Counted from the stretch's first letter, positions 32,557 through 40,580 are shown. The stretch is 64,000 nucleotides of DNA from Jilunia laotingensis (GCF_014385165.1 NZ_JACRTF010000001.1:3038001-3102000), one strand, 5' to 3'. The notes: a model not told the origin generated them from the letters alone. Numbers and translations: made by a program.

Positions 32557-32943
32557 TCAATTATTAAAAAGTTGTTTCTGCTCGTTTACTTCCAGTATTG
32601 CAAACTCAATACGAGGGCGATATTTATCCAAATGCTTTTCCGCTTCAATCTGATAGCAAAGTTTGTCATCGGCTATCGCTCCTGCCATTTGCAGACAATC
32701 GAGGAGCGTCTTTAGCGAGTTGTCAAGGTCGAAGCGTTCCGAACTATGCCACACCCGGACAAAGAGCCGGAAACGGCTTGAAATGCGCCTGTTGCGATAC
32801 ACTTTGCATTGTTCCATGAAAGAACGCTCATAAGCCCTTATAATCTCGTCCTTGATAATGCGCTTTTGCCCGAACTTTCCCGGCACGGCTTGGTAATGGT
32901 TGGCCTTGGCGATGATCTGACCGTGTATTACTTCTACTTCCAT
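32557..32943 (-). CDS. RusA-family Holliday junction resolvase
   Basis: 128 residues. The catalytic signature FDLDNSLKTLLDCLQMAGAI-ADD gives Asp72, Asp74, Lys78 and Asp92/Asp93, matching the acidic residues of RusA. RusA nucleases resolve four-way junctions in phage and prophage recombination or replication. The stop is 4 bases from the next gene and the start 4 bases after the primase-like gene, so it is tightly operonic. Confidence 0.85.
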   Translation of the reverse strand: MEVEVIHGQIIAKANHYQAVPGKFGQKRIIKDEIIRAYERSFMEQCKVYRNRRISSRFRLFVRVWHSSERFDLDNSLKTLLDCLQMAGAIADDKLCYQIEAEKHLDKYRPRIEFAILEVNEQKQLFNN

Positions 32944-32947
32944 AGCT

Positions 32948-34015
32948 TCAAATATTAAAAGTAATACGTCCTCTCGGTATATTTAATTCGCTCATCCATT
33001 GACAAATATCGCCTATCGTGGGCGGTTTTTCCACTGGCATTTTCTTTTCCAAAAGAACATCTGCCACATCGGTATTGTCTGCCAATCCTTCACATATCCG
33101 GCTTACGGAAACATTCACACCACCATTGCGTAAAATTGATGCTTTATCTTCCCATTTTGCCAGCATTCCACTATCGGGGTAAAGAACTACCCGTTTGCCG
33201 ATTAATGGTTGAAAAACGGCTGGCTCAGTCCATTTACATCCTTGGCATCCTCCTGTTGCTATCCAAGTTATCTCCGGCATCAAAATGGAACATATCAGAC
33301 TTGTTTTTTCACTCTCCACAACCCCGATACGTGAAGCGTTTGGAATAAGATGGCATCCGAAAAATGTTTGTCTTAAATGGGCATCATAGTTGTTTAATAG
33401 TGTTTTCCCTGCAAACCAAATTTTATCCTGCGGCCTGTTGTCGCCTACATACTCCTTTCGGGCGAAATTCCAATATTCTGCATAATCCTGCTTTTTCAGT
33501 CGTTTCCCGGTTGTTGGGTTGTATGCCATGACTTTAATTTGGCACAACCGTCCTTTGTGGTCTATTTGGGGAAATGATGTTGCGACACCATCATTATTGC
33601 GCCAATGTTTAGACGTGCCGACATTATAAGCATCAAAAACAGAAGTAGCTCTATCTATCCCGAACTTTCCGGCAATAAAACGAAAAAGGTTGTTTCGGGA
33701 ACGCTGGTTGTCAACTATCAAAAAAGAACTGGGCAGGTATGTAATCTTTGCTTCTTGCTGAGGCATTGGCATTACATAGTCTGGTTTCCAGTCGTCCTTT
33801 GGTCGTGCATCCGGGTTGTCTTTGAAAAATTCGGATGGTCTGTAATGATAGCCGCATTTTTGCTCACGGTTACATTTTCCTACTGATGGGTGAAGCGGTT
33901 GTCCTGTTTCTCTGTCTATGTAAAAAGAGAACTCTCCTTTGTGACCGCATGAAGGGCATATGTGCCTGTCACTGCTACGTCTGTATGGTTGAAGAATATA
34001 TCTAAAGTTATCCAT
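32948..34015 (-). CDS. Primase-like zinc-finger/Toprim protein (DUF6371-like)
   Basis: 355 residues. The N-terminus has a CPSCGHKGEFSFYID ... CNREQKCGYH zinc-ribbon pattern like the CHC2 domain of DnaG. The C-terminal half has Toprim-like motifs: IGVVESEKTSLI (acidic Glu) and KRVVLYPDSGM (Asp), after a GTSKHW region. Its place beside a RecA-like ATPase and a repeat cluster suggests it primes replication of the element. It could instead be a non-catalytic plasmid-type DUF6371 protein. Confidence 0.75.
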   Translation of the reverse strand: MDNFRYILQPYRRSSDRHICPSCGHKGEFSFYIDRETGQPLHPSVGKCNREQKCGYHYRPSEFFKDNPDARPKDDWKPDYVMPMPQQEAKITYLPSSFLIVDNQRSRNNLFRFIAGKFGIDRATSVFDAYNVGTSKHWRNNDGVATSFPQIDHKGRLCQIKVMAYNPTTGKRLKKQDYAEYWNFARKEYVGDNRPQDKIWFAGKTLLNNYDAHLRQTFFGCHLIPNASRIGVVESEKTSLICSILMPEITWIATGGCQGCKWTEPAVFQPLIGKRVVLYPDSGMLAKWEDKASILRNGGVNVSVSRICEGLADNTDVADVLLEKKMPVEKPPTIGDICQWMSELNIPRGRITFNI

Positions 34016-34051
34016 AATTTTAAGTTTTTAAAAAAGTCAGATGATAAAGAA

Positions 34052-34147
34052 AAGGTATGGTATGGTAGTACTCCCTATAAGGGGAGTACCATACCACACC
34101 TTATTATCTGTGGTGCGGTACTATGGTAGTGTACCATACCATACCTT
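34052..34147. repeat. Nested inverted and direct GGTATGGTA repeats, candidate replication origin
   Basis: Outer arms 34052-34067 and 34132-34147 are a perfect 16-bp inverted repeat. An inner 8-bp hairpin (GTACTCCC/GGGAGTAC) and further copies of TACCATACC/GGTATGGTA lie between. It fills the gap between the ATPase and primase-like genes. Confidence 0.7.
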
Positions 34148-34149
34148 CG

Positions 34150-35271
34150 TCAAAAAGGAAGTTCCCCTTCATTTATTTGATATACTGGATAAGTTCCACC
34201 TTCTATTGCTTTCAAGAACTCCTTTTCAATATAATAATCAACGAATTTCCGTGCAGGTTGGTCGCTGACACCGAAACGCTCCTGTATGGCACTCGTCATT
34301 TTATTTTTTGATACTGGATATTGGACTGCATCCCGTAAAAAGGAAAGGTGCTGTTCCTTTGTGTAGTCCTCCGGGTGTTTCCCTTTTGGCTGATTTTTCC
34401 CTGTATTCGGCAAAGCCAAATCTTCAAACGGTACTCTGTCACCCGTTTCTGTAAATGTAAAGCTCTTATCCATTTTGAGGACAAATGAGGATTGTTTGTA
34501 CTGGCTCCCGAGGTAGTTACCTTTTACGATGCAAAAATGACGTAAATCGGAATTGCTACGGTCTGCTCGTAATTCTATACCCAATCGAACGGATGCTTCA
34601 AGGGACTGGCTTCCAAGGAAATTGTTTTTTGAAGGTGCAAGGTCTTCCGTTCTCTTTCCAGTGTGGTGAAGGAACAGAAACAAGCAGTCGTGCTTTCCTG
34701 CAAGGTTCTTGAACTTATTGATAAAGGTACGGGTCTGCGCTGCGTTGTTTTGCTCCTTTCCGTCAAATACATCTGAATAGGCATCAATAATAACAAGGTC
34801 GGCAGGTTCTAACGTTAGTTCCTTGTCAAGTTCCGATACTATGTTTTCACTATCAAACAGAAAGCGAAGTTTTTCCAAATCATCGGCAGCATCTCCATAC
34901 CTTTCTTCATGCTTACCAAGTAAATAAGATGTAGCATCTTCATCATCTTCTGTTGCGACAAATATACAAGAACGGTGTACACCTTTGAATTTCCATCCCA
35001 AAAAATCTCGTCCTGTGGCCACTGAGATAGCCATATTCCGAAGCAGCATAGACTTTCCGGCATCAGATGTTCCAGCAAACAAGGCTACTCCTTTTCGTGG
35101 GAAAACAGGGGCGAATAGCATCGGGATTTCTTGTACCTTCCTTTTCAGCAAATCGGATGCTCGCACAATTTTACGATCTGCATCATCTTGCGCCCTTTCG
35201 TCAAATTCTCTTGTTATCCGATTGATAACTTCGGCATTTTCTTGCGGTTCTTCTTTTAAATTATATCTCAT
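34150..35271 (-). CDS. RepA/KaiC-type RecA-fold ATPase (putative replicative helicase)
   Basis: 373 residues. Walker A GTSDAGKS (67-74), Walker B DLVIIDAYSDVF, sensor CLFLFLHHTGKR and a conserved SLEASVRLGIELR match AAA_25/RepA-like hexameric helicases of plasmids and satellites. A C-terminal wHTH-like region (about 310-365) may bind DNA. It overlaps the preceding wHTH gene by 4 bases and lies beside the repeat cluster, which fits an initiator or helicase. Confidence 0.85.
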   Translation of the reverse strand: MRYNLKEEPQENAEVINRITREFDERAQDDADRKIVRASDLLKRKVQEIPMLFAPVFPRKGVALFAGTSDAGKSMLLRNMAISVATGRDFLGWKFKGVHRSCIFVATEDDEDATSYLLGKHEERYGDAADDLEKLRFLFDSENIVSELDKELTLEPADLVIIDAYSDVFDGKEQNNAAQTRTFINKFKNLAGKHDCLFLFLHHTGKRTEDLAPSKNNFLGSQSLEASVRLGIELRADRSNSDLRHFCIVKGNYLGSQYKQSSFVLKMDKSFTFTETGDRVPFEDLALPNTGKNQPKGKHPEDYTKEQHLSFLRDAVQYPVSKNKMTSAIQERFGVSDQPARKFVDYYIEKEFLKAIEGGTYPVYQINEGELPF

Positions 35272-35597
35272 ACTCTGTCCTCCTTACCATCGAAAAGATT
35301 AAGTTGCGCATCCTTTATAATCCATTGTGATTTATCGCTTGAATAGTGCTTTGCCTTTCGGTGTGTGCGCTTGTCTGGTGCGCGGTACACAACCTGCAAT
35401 AATCCCAACCGTTCAAGTTGTCGCACATAAAAAGTAATGCTGTTCCTTAATATACCAGTGAAAACCATGCAGCCTAAAGTGGTTTCTGTTTCAGAAAGAA
35501 AATATCTAAACACCTTGTTTATGTCATTGTCTTTCTCTATTTTTGTAGTGGTATTCTTGGGGGCTGCTGTTATGGCAGCTTTCTTCTTTTCTACCAT
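35268..35597 (-). CDS. Winged-helix-like element protein
   Basis: 109 residues. A lysine/threonine-rich N-terminus is followed by a helix-turn-helix pattern (VFRYFLSETETTLGCMVFTGILRNSITFYVRQLERLGLLQVVYRA) as in wHTH proteins that read terminal DNA repeats. Overlaps the ATPase start by 4 bases. Probably an accessory replication or regulatory factor. Confidence 0.65.
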   Translation of the reverse strand: MVEKKKAAITAAPKNTTTKIEKDNDINKVFRYFLSETETTLGCMVFTGILRNSITFYVRQLERLGLLQVVYRAPDKRTHRKAKHYSSDKSQWIIKDAQLNLFDGKEDRV

Positions 35598-35600
35598 AGC

Positions 35601-35927
35601 TTAGCCCTTTCTTACGTATTTAAGAGATTTACCACTTGCCACAATGGCATCTACTTCTTTGGCTGGAAAAACTACTCTTCTGCCTAAGCGAATTGAAGTA
35701 AGTTTTCCATTGGCTACCAATTTATCCAGCGTGGGTAAAGTAATTGTCAACAGCTCCGCAACTTCTTGCCGGGTATAAGTACGGTTGTCGTGTTCACGCT
35801 GCTGTTCAGCAATAACATCGGCTACTGCATCTTTTACCGCTGTCTGAATTAGTGGCATAAATAACGCTGCGATAGCCGTTACTGCCTGTTGCATCTGCAT
35901 TGAAGTGAGAGTAAAATTTTCGTTCAT
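35601..35927 (-). CDS. Excisionase-like HTH protein
   Basis: 108 residues from the ATG at 35925-35927. The C-terminal half is a MerR/HTH_17 domain, YTRQEVAELLTITLPTLDKL ... RLGRRVVFPAKEVDAIV, typical of excisionases and DNA-binding recombination directionality factors. The N-terminal half is helical. A -7 box TACTTTTG lies at 35988-35995 on the minus strand, heading the replication operon. Confidence 0.82.
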   Translation of the reverse strand: MNENFTLTSMQMQQAVTAIAALFMPLIQTAVKDAVADVIAEQQREHDNRTYTRQEVAELLTITLPTLDKLVANGKLTSIRLGRRVVFPAKEVDAIVASGKSLKYVRKG

Positions 35928-36144
35928 AATCAATCAAAATTTAATTGTTATGAAGCTCTTGGGTGCGCACCTCTCGGCTTCTTGATGCAAAAGTAGAGCA
36001 AACATTACAGGCACAAGAAAAGGGGATTATCCCTCAATTTTAAATGCTTAAATATCTGTGATATATCAAAAACATACGGGATTATGTCGGGGGATTTATA
36101 GGGGACAAATGCAACAAAACGGGGATTTGTCTTGGGAATGGGAT

Positions 36145-36176
36145 ATAAAAAAAGGGATAGCTTAATACTATCCCCG
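36145..36176 (-). terminator. Terminator of the 372-residue gene
   Basis: GGGATAG (36154-36160) pairs with CTATCCC (36168-36174). The minus strand then runs into T7. Confidence 0.75.
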
Positions 36177-36182
36177 AGAAAA

Positions 36183-37301
36183 TTACAGCAAATATTTGAA
36201 ATTTTCCTTGATATTGTCCGTATTGATTTTGTTTGGACGATATTCTACATATGGAAAGTCGGCTAAATTGCAAAATGCTCTATGCCATGCAGAAAACGTG
36301 TTAGGCTTATTTGTCATGTGTTTGCTCTCATAAATCAGCTTTGCAATACAAGCCGCATCTTTACCGTTTCTGTCTATCTTCAAATCATCAATCAAGTACT
36401 TGAAGTAATTGACGATTGACGGTTTAACTCCACAAAATTCATTATTGAAATAGTTTCTTAATTCTTCTTTATTGATAATACGCTCATGTTGTGGTGGCTG
36501 ATTGTCAGATGCAACTTCCTCCGTTTTAGAAGCCCCTTGCTGTTCTCTTAAAGAGCCAAAAACTTTTCGTGCTATTTCTGTTGTCCCGGCAATGTGGGTG
36601 TAACGAGGCATAAGCCTATCCTCCAACAAGTAAATCGAGCATTCTTCTTGCAACCGCATCAAGTCTATGCCATTTTGGGCAAGTACCCAGTCTAACCTAA
36701 TAGAATAATTATCTAAGATGTGCATTATGTAGTTAAATACGGCTTCAACATGACGTTCAGCAAGATAAGTGTCAAAGTTTTCTGTTGGTGGGCATTTGGT
36801 AGCCATTTGTGTTATTTCCCAATATCCCATTTCTATTTCCTTCTGTCGTTCTTCTTCCTCTTTCGCACGCAATTTTAGTTCCTCGGCAAACTCTTTATCC
36901 TCATCATTGTTTGACTTCAATAGTAGTTCCGCATCCTCCATTCTCTTTTGCCATTCTTTTTTTCGGTGTTTAATGGGTCTAACCATTCTTAGGAACTCAG
37001 CAAACGGTGCCAGAAGGGTTGCGCAATATTTATCCAATTCCTTAGGGTTGTTTTTTATTTCTTCGATATTGTTCTCTATCTCGGAGAATAGGGCATTATC
37101 ATCAAATTCCAAAGCCCCTTCCGCTTCTTTTATCTTTTGTGACAACTCATTAAAGTAAAATTCTTGCCACTCACCCAAAAGCGGATCTTTCCTTTTCGAT
37201 GAACCTAAATCGTATTTTTTCCTAAGTACATCCACGCACATGGATGCAATACCACCTTGAATGAATATGCCAAAGAATCTATTTTCTATTGTCTTGTTCA
37301 T
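36183..37301 (-). CDS. Unknown element protein, 372 residues
   Basis: Helical, charged protein. A central coiled coil (about 120-165, RKKEWQKRMEDAELLLKSNNDEDKEFAEELKLRAKEEEERQKEIE) is followed by a helical region and a C-terminal globular part (VNYFKYLIDDLKIDRNGKDAACIAKLIYESKHM ... AFCNLADFPYVEYRPNK). I recognise no family. It lies between integrase and excisionase genes on the same strand, 4 bases after a micro-ORF. Phage-defence or anti-helper roles are often carried in this slot of satellites, but nothing in the sequence proves one. Confidence 0.75.
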   Translation of the reverse strand: MNKTIENRFFGIFIQGGIASMCVDVLRKKYDLGSSKRKDPLLGEWQEFYFNELSQKIKEAEGALEFDDNALFSEIENNIEEIKNNPKELDKYCATLLAPFAEFLRMVRPIKHRKKEWQKRMEDAELLLKSNNDEDKEFAEELKLRAKEEEERQKEIEMGYWEITQMATKCPPTENFDTYLAERHVEAVFNYIMHILDNYSIRLDWVLAQNGIDLMRLQEECSIYLLEDRLMPRYTHIAGTTEIARKVFGSLREQQGASKTEEVASDNQPPQHERIINKEELRNYFNNEFCGVKPSIVNYFKYLIDDLKIDRNGKDAACIAKLIYESKHMTNKPNTFSAWHRAFCNLADFPYVEYRPNKINTDNIKENFKYLL

Positions 37302-37304
37302 ATC

Positions 37305-37376
37305 TTAATCCTCCTTGCCTATTTTGCCGATTGCACTAAGAAGCAACCATATTATTATAAACGTCCAAAAACTCAT
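37305..37376 (-). CDS. Candidate 23-residue membrane peptide
   Basis: ATG overlaps the TGA of the previous micro-ORF (ATGA); stop at 37305-37307. Single hydrophobic helix with FIIIWLLLSAIGKIGKED. Similar to the 24-residue peptide at 28565-28639. Confidence 0.4.
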   Translation of the reverse strand: MSFWTFIIIWLLLSAIGKIGKED

Positions 37377-37483
37377 CTATTCATAAGTTTTACAATGTCT
37401 GGCTTCTTGTATCTGTTCAGCCTACCAACTTCCGTATGAGGAATATCGCTGTGCATAACATATCCAACTGAAACGCCCATCAT
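37373..37483 (-). CDS. Candidate 36-residue protein after the integrase
   Basis: Starts 5 bases after the integrase stop (ATG at 37481-37483, or 37478-37480) and ends in the overlap with the next micro-ORF. Basic, soluble (MMGVSVGYVMHSDIPHTEVG ... KKPDIVKLMNR). No family recognised. Confidence 0.4.
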   Translation of the reverse strand: MMGVSVGYVMHSDIPHTEVGRLNRYKKPDIVKLMNR

Positions 37484-37487
37484 TATA

Positions 37488-38807
37488 TCACTTTGCTATC
37501 CTTAACTTAGTAAAGTAGTTCTCCTTTGCAGCAAGCATACTCTTTTCCGATTCATCAAGTTTGAGGTATGTTTTTAACTGCTGTTCGCTACTATGCCCGG
37601 TTATTGCCATGATGGAGCTAAGGGATGCTCCTGCTTTTTGCATATTGGTTGCAAGACTTCTCCGGCACGTGTGAGTTTTAAGGAGGTCACAGAAACGTTT
37701 CTTTGCGGTGTACTCCATTGCTCCCCGCTGTTCTTCTAATTCTACTGTCTCCGTCCAACCTAAAGCCTCTCCAATTTCTTTGATATGGTCATTAATCTTT
37801 TGGTCATAAACCTTTGGTAATTCACCCTTATATTTATTGAGGATGGATTCTACCCGATAGTCCAAAGGTATGTAAACCGTGTTCCCGGTCTTTTCTTGCT
37901 TTAGTTTGATGTAACGGTTCCCATCAGTCAGAGTTACAATCATCTTTGAATTGATACGCTTATAATCACTAACACGCTGCCCGGTCAGGCAACCAACTAC
38001 AAACACATCTTTTACTTTCTCCCATGCCGGACGGTTGGATAGGTCATACTCGTAAAGTTCCTGTATGCGTTCTTCTGTTAGATAGACGTTGTCAACATCT
38101 TTGTAAATTACATCAAAACCGGAACGAACGTTCTTTGCATCCATAAGTTTAAGTTGTTCGGCAGCATAGCAGATGGTTTTGCATATCTTCACCATTCGGG
38201 CAATAGTATTCGGGGAATATTCTTTATCAGTTAAGAATAGCCGAAAATCGTTATAAAAGTCCAATGTCAAATCTGTGAAGTCAATCACCCGTAGCCGGGT
38301 TTCTTGGTATTCCTTGAGCTGGCTCTGAAAACCCTTGTAACTTTTAATTGTTCCAGGTGCGACATTGGTTGTACCGCCTTTCTTCTTTCGTTTCCCGGTT
38401 TCGCACTCACGAATGAACTGGGATATAAAATCATTGAAGTTAGTTGCCTGTTCTTCTTCCAGAGCTTTAGCTTCAGCCTCGGCACGCTCTTTCTCGGCTG
38501 CGATTTGTTCAGCGTACACGATTGAGTGAATACGTTCTTTTGCTATTTCCGAAGTGATTGCTATTTCTTGCTTCACGAATGATTCCAGCATTGCGGAAAT
38601 AGAATCCAGCTTATTCCACAGCTGCGGATCTTCTTTTCGGAATTTAAGCATCTGTTTTACGTCCTTTTGTGATTTGTTCCACGTCTCTATATCAACGCTT
38701 AAACAAGTCGATACACACAGGTTTATTTTGGGTTTGTTGGAATGAACCCGAACATAGACGTTTGCAGTACCTTTTTCCTCTTTACACCGTAAAATGAATG
38801 TTGCCAT
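37488..38807 (-). CDS. Tyrosine site-specific integrase
   Basis: 439 residues. N-terminal arm-binding and SAM-like core-binding domains (1-230) precede the catalytic domain: Arg278 in TGQRVSDY, Lys near 305, His379-x-x-Arg382 (HTCRRS), His405 (TGHSS) and the nucleophile Tyr414 (LKTYLKL). It integrates and, with the excisionase, excises the element at tRNA-Cys. It is 185 bases from attR and reads inward. A -7 box lies at 38834-38841. Confidence 0.95.
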   Translation of the reverse strand: MATFILRCKEEKGTANVYVRVHSNKPKINLCVSTCLSVDIETWNKSQKDVKQMLKFRKEDPQLWNKLDSISAMLESFVKQEIAITSEIAKERIHSIVYAEQIAAEKERAEAEAKALEEEQATNFNDFISQFIRECETGKRKKKGGTTNVAPGTIKSYKGFQSQLKEYQETRLRVIDFTDLTLDFYNDFRLFLTDKEYSPNTIARMVKICKTICYAAEQLKLMDAKNVRSGFDVIYKDVDNVYLTEERIQELYEYDLSNRPAWEKVKDVFVVGCLTGQRVSDYKRINSKMIVTLTDGNRYIKLKQEKTGNTVYIPLDYRVESILNKYKGELPKVYDQKINDHIKEIGEALGWTETVELEEQRGAMEYTAKKRFCDLLKTHTCRRSLATNMQKAGASLSSIMAITGHSSEQQLKTYLKLDESEKSMLAAKENYFTKLRIAK

Positions 38808-38833
38808 AATTGTTTGATTTTAAATTCACTATG

Positions 38834-38841
38834 CAAAGATA
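38834..38841 (-). promoter_or_regulatory. -7 box for the integrase
   Basis: TATCTTTG on the minus strand. It lies next to the paired GTTACCA arm motifs, so integrase binding could autoregulate it. Confidence 0.6.
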
Positions 38842-38857
38842 CAAAATCTTTTTCGTT

Positions 38858-38875
38858 GTTACCATGGTGTTACCA
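38858..38875. repeat. Paired GTTACCA motifs, right end (putative integrase arm site)
   Basis: GTTACCA at 38858-38864 and 38869-38875, the same 11-base repeat distance and orientation as at the left end. Confidence 0.6.
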
Positions 38876-38985
38876 CAGAATTTTGTTTCGCTTTGTCTTA
38901 TTTGGTTATTAAAATATTATACATACTGAATATCAATAAATTAGTATTTAGATTTTATCTAAACAACAAATGAAAGCATAAAAAA

Positions 38986-39006
38986 GAGGTTCGCCAGGAA
39001 CCTCAA
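38986..39006. repeat. attR with core-site dyad
   Basis: 38992-39006 repeats the tRNA-Cys 3' end exactly. GAGGTTC (38986-38992) and GAACCTC (38998-39004) flank a 5-base centre, a typical tyrosine-recombinase core. Confidence 0.85.
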
Positions 39007-39016
39007 CAATTATTTT

Positions 39017-39051
39017 AAGATCCTTCAAAGTTAAGTACTTTGAAGGATCTT
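39017..39051. terminator. 15-bp hairpin, probable original tRNA-Cys terminator
   Basis: Arms 39017-39031 and 39037-39051 are perfect, followed by TAATTTTT. It lies 10 bases after attR, where the tRNA-Cys terminator would be before insertion. Confidence 0.65.
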
Positions 39052-39141
39052 AATTTTTATGGCTTTCAATCGGGTTCTTATTGGGGTGATTGAAGACCAA
39101 TTTAAATATTTGTTTTGTTTAGGGCAATAATACTAGAGTTG

Positions 39142-39149
39142 TAATTTTG
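39142..39149 (+). promoter_or_regulatory. -7 box for the UDG-like gene
   Basis: TAATTTTG 33 bases before the ATG at 39182. Confidence 0.45.
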
Positions 39150-39181
39150 CGATAGTTGTATCGCAAATTGTGAATGCTTAA

Positions 39182-39880
39182 ATGAAGCTTTTTTTGATTA
39201 TGGAGAATCCTTGGTTACAAATTATTGATGACTTTGATAAAGGTACATTCATCTTACCTGACGATAAGAGTGTCGTTGAAGATTTTAATAAGTCGGTTAG
39301 TGATAAATATAAAATTCACACAGATATTTTTCCAGCTCCATTTATGGGATATGTGGATGCACCTATTGTACTGCTCGCTCTTAACCCGGGATTTAACAAT
39401 AACGAATTTGAAAAGGGTTATTATAGACGATATGCCCATTTTTGGAAAAATGAACTCCAGCATAAATCCTCTGTCGATAACCTTCGACTATTCTGTTTGG
39501 AAAAGGAATACTGTGAATCTTCTGATTATTGGTTAAAGAAGCTTAGTCCACTAATTGCTATATCCAGTAAAGAAGAAGTGGCAAATTCGATTTTTGTGAT
39601 TCAATTCTTTCCATATCATTCAATGAAGTATAAAGATTTTCCGGTACGAATTTCTAAACAAAAACTAAAATCCCAATTGTATAATTTTTATTTGGTTGGA
39701 AGAGCTATCGAACGCGGAGCTATTATTGTTATTTTAAGAAGTAGAAAGAAGTGGATCAATGCAGTGCCAGAATTAGCGAACTATGAAAAATGTTTTTCTA
39801 CCAGTAGTTATCTTAACCCGATATTGTCTGAAAATAATTTGAAAAGTTGTTTTGATTTACTTAGAGCAGCGTTGATATAG
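39182..39880 (+). CDS. Possible uracil-DNA-glycosylase-like orphan protein
   Basis: 232 residues from ATG 39182, or 226 from ATG 39200. FMGYVDAPIVLLALNPGFNN resembles the N-terminal GxNPG motif of UDG-like folds, and a later strand IIVILRSRKKW follows a helix as in those enzymes. The catalytic Asp and His of true UDGs are not recognisable, so function is uncertain. It is AT-rich and lies just outside attR in a region without other housekeeping genes, so it may be an acquired gene or the trace of an earlier insertion. The gap 39881-40197 holds only a 9-bp dyad (39890-39898/39906-39914). Confidence 0.6.
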   Translation: MKLFLIMENPWLQIIDDFDKGTFILPDDKSVVEDFNKSVSDKYKIHTDIFPAPFMGYVDAPIVLLALNPGFNNNEFEKGYYRRYAHFWKNELQHKSSVDNLRLFCLEKEYCESSDYWLKKLSPLIAISSKEEVANSIFVIQFFPYHSMKYKDFPVRISKQKLKSQLYNFYLVGRAIERGAIIVILRSRKKWINAVPELANYEKCFSTSSYLNPILSENNLKSCFDLLRAALI

Positions 39881-40197
39881 CCTATGTAGTTGTTAATTGT
39901 TTGATAATTAACAATATATATAATGAGGAATATGATTGTCTCCCATAAAAATCATCAAATATTTGCTCTCTTTAGTATTTAAGTAACAAGGGAAATCTTT
40001 TTTACCCAATCTACCTGGTGATAAGGAAGCGATAAAAAGGATTTTGATCCTAATAAGAAAAGATTTATATCAAGCTTGATTTAATTTTTTTGATACCTAA
40101 TCGTTTGGAGCTGACTTAAATGTTTGCAAAGAGGGTGAAACGGATTTAAATATTTTGTCAGCTCCATAAAGCTAAATCTTTATCGGATATTCCGATT

Positions 40198-40422
40198 TTA
40201 GCCAAAGCAAAAGTGAGATTCTGAACCATTTCTGATATAAATGTTATCTCCTCTTTTTTCAATGAAGATTTTATTCTCACGAGCTAACCAGCCTATGGCT
40301 AACATTGCATCTTCTGTTGCTAAATTGGTGACTTTACAAAGCTCATGTACGGATATTATTTTTATATTATTGAGAACATGCCACACTTTTCCTGAGTTTT
40401 CTCCAATTCTAGATTTTTCCAT
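40198..40422 (-). CDS. Small winged-helix protein (DUF2582-like)
   Basis: 74 residues. The whole length fits a wHTH domain: KVWHVLNNIKIISVHELCKVTNLATEDAMLAIGWLARENKIFIEKRGDNIYI. Similar proteins are common single-gene regulators in Bacteroides and archaea, with unknown ligand. A -7 box TATCTTTG lies at 40455-40462 on the minus strand. Confidence 0.8.
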   Translation of the reverse strand: MEKSRIGENSGKVWHVLNNIKIISVHELCKVTNLATEDAMLAIGWLARENKIFIEKRGDNIYIRNGSESHFCFG

Positions 40423-40454
40423 AATTCTTATATTTTTAATTGATGATGATATAA

Positions 40455-40462
40455 CAAAGATA
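40455..40462 (-). promoter_or_regulatory. -7 box for the wHTH gene
   Basis: TATCTTTG on the minus strand, 33 bases upstream of the ATG. Confidence 0.55.
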
Positions 40463-40580
40463 ATTCGAAAAAAGTAAATTATTGTGCTACATAGTGAACG
40501 TATGGGAAGTTGAATTGTTCCTTATTTCGGAATATTTCGAAGCAATATCAATGAATTTTGAAAATAAGTAATAAATGAAA

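Larger units (their letters stand above)
27815..39006. mobile_element. 11.2-kb integrated element in tRNA-Cys
   Basis: Bounded by the 15-bp attL/attR direct repeats. Paired GTTACCA motifs lie near each end. Gene content: tyrosine integrase next to attR, excisionase-like HTH, RecA-like ATPase, wHTH protein, primase-like zinc/Toprim protein, RusA resolvase, a Cro/CI-like regulator with divergent promoters, and many small proteins. No structural, packaging, lysis, relaxase or coupling genes are seen. This suggests a phage-satellite-like or integrative replicating element that depends on a helper for transfer. It could also be a reduced prophage. Confidence 0.85.

Noticed and set aside
34052..34147. 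Simple rho-independent terminator
   Set aside because: It lies between two same-strand operon genes, lacks a T run, and holds several direct copies of one motif.
27815..39006. Complete prophage
   Set aside because: No capsid, portal, terminase, tail or lysis genes can be recognised, and the length is too short.
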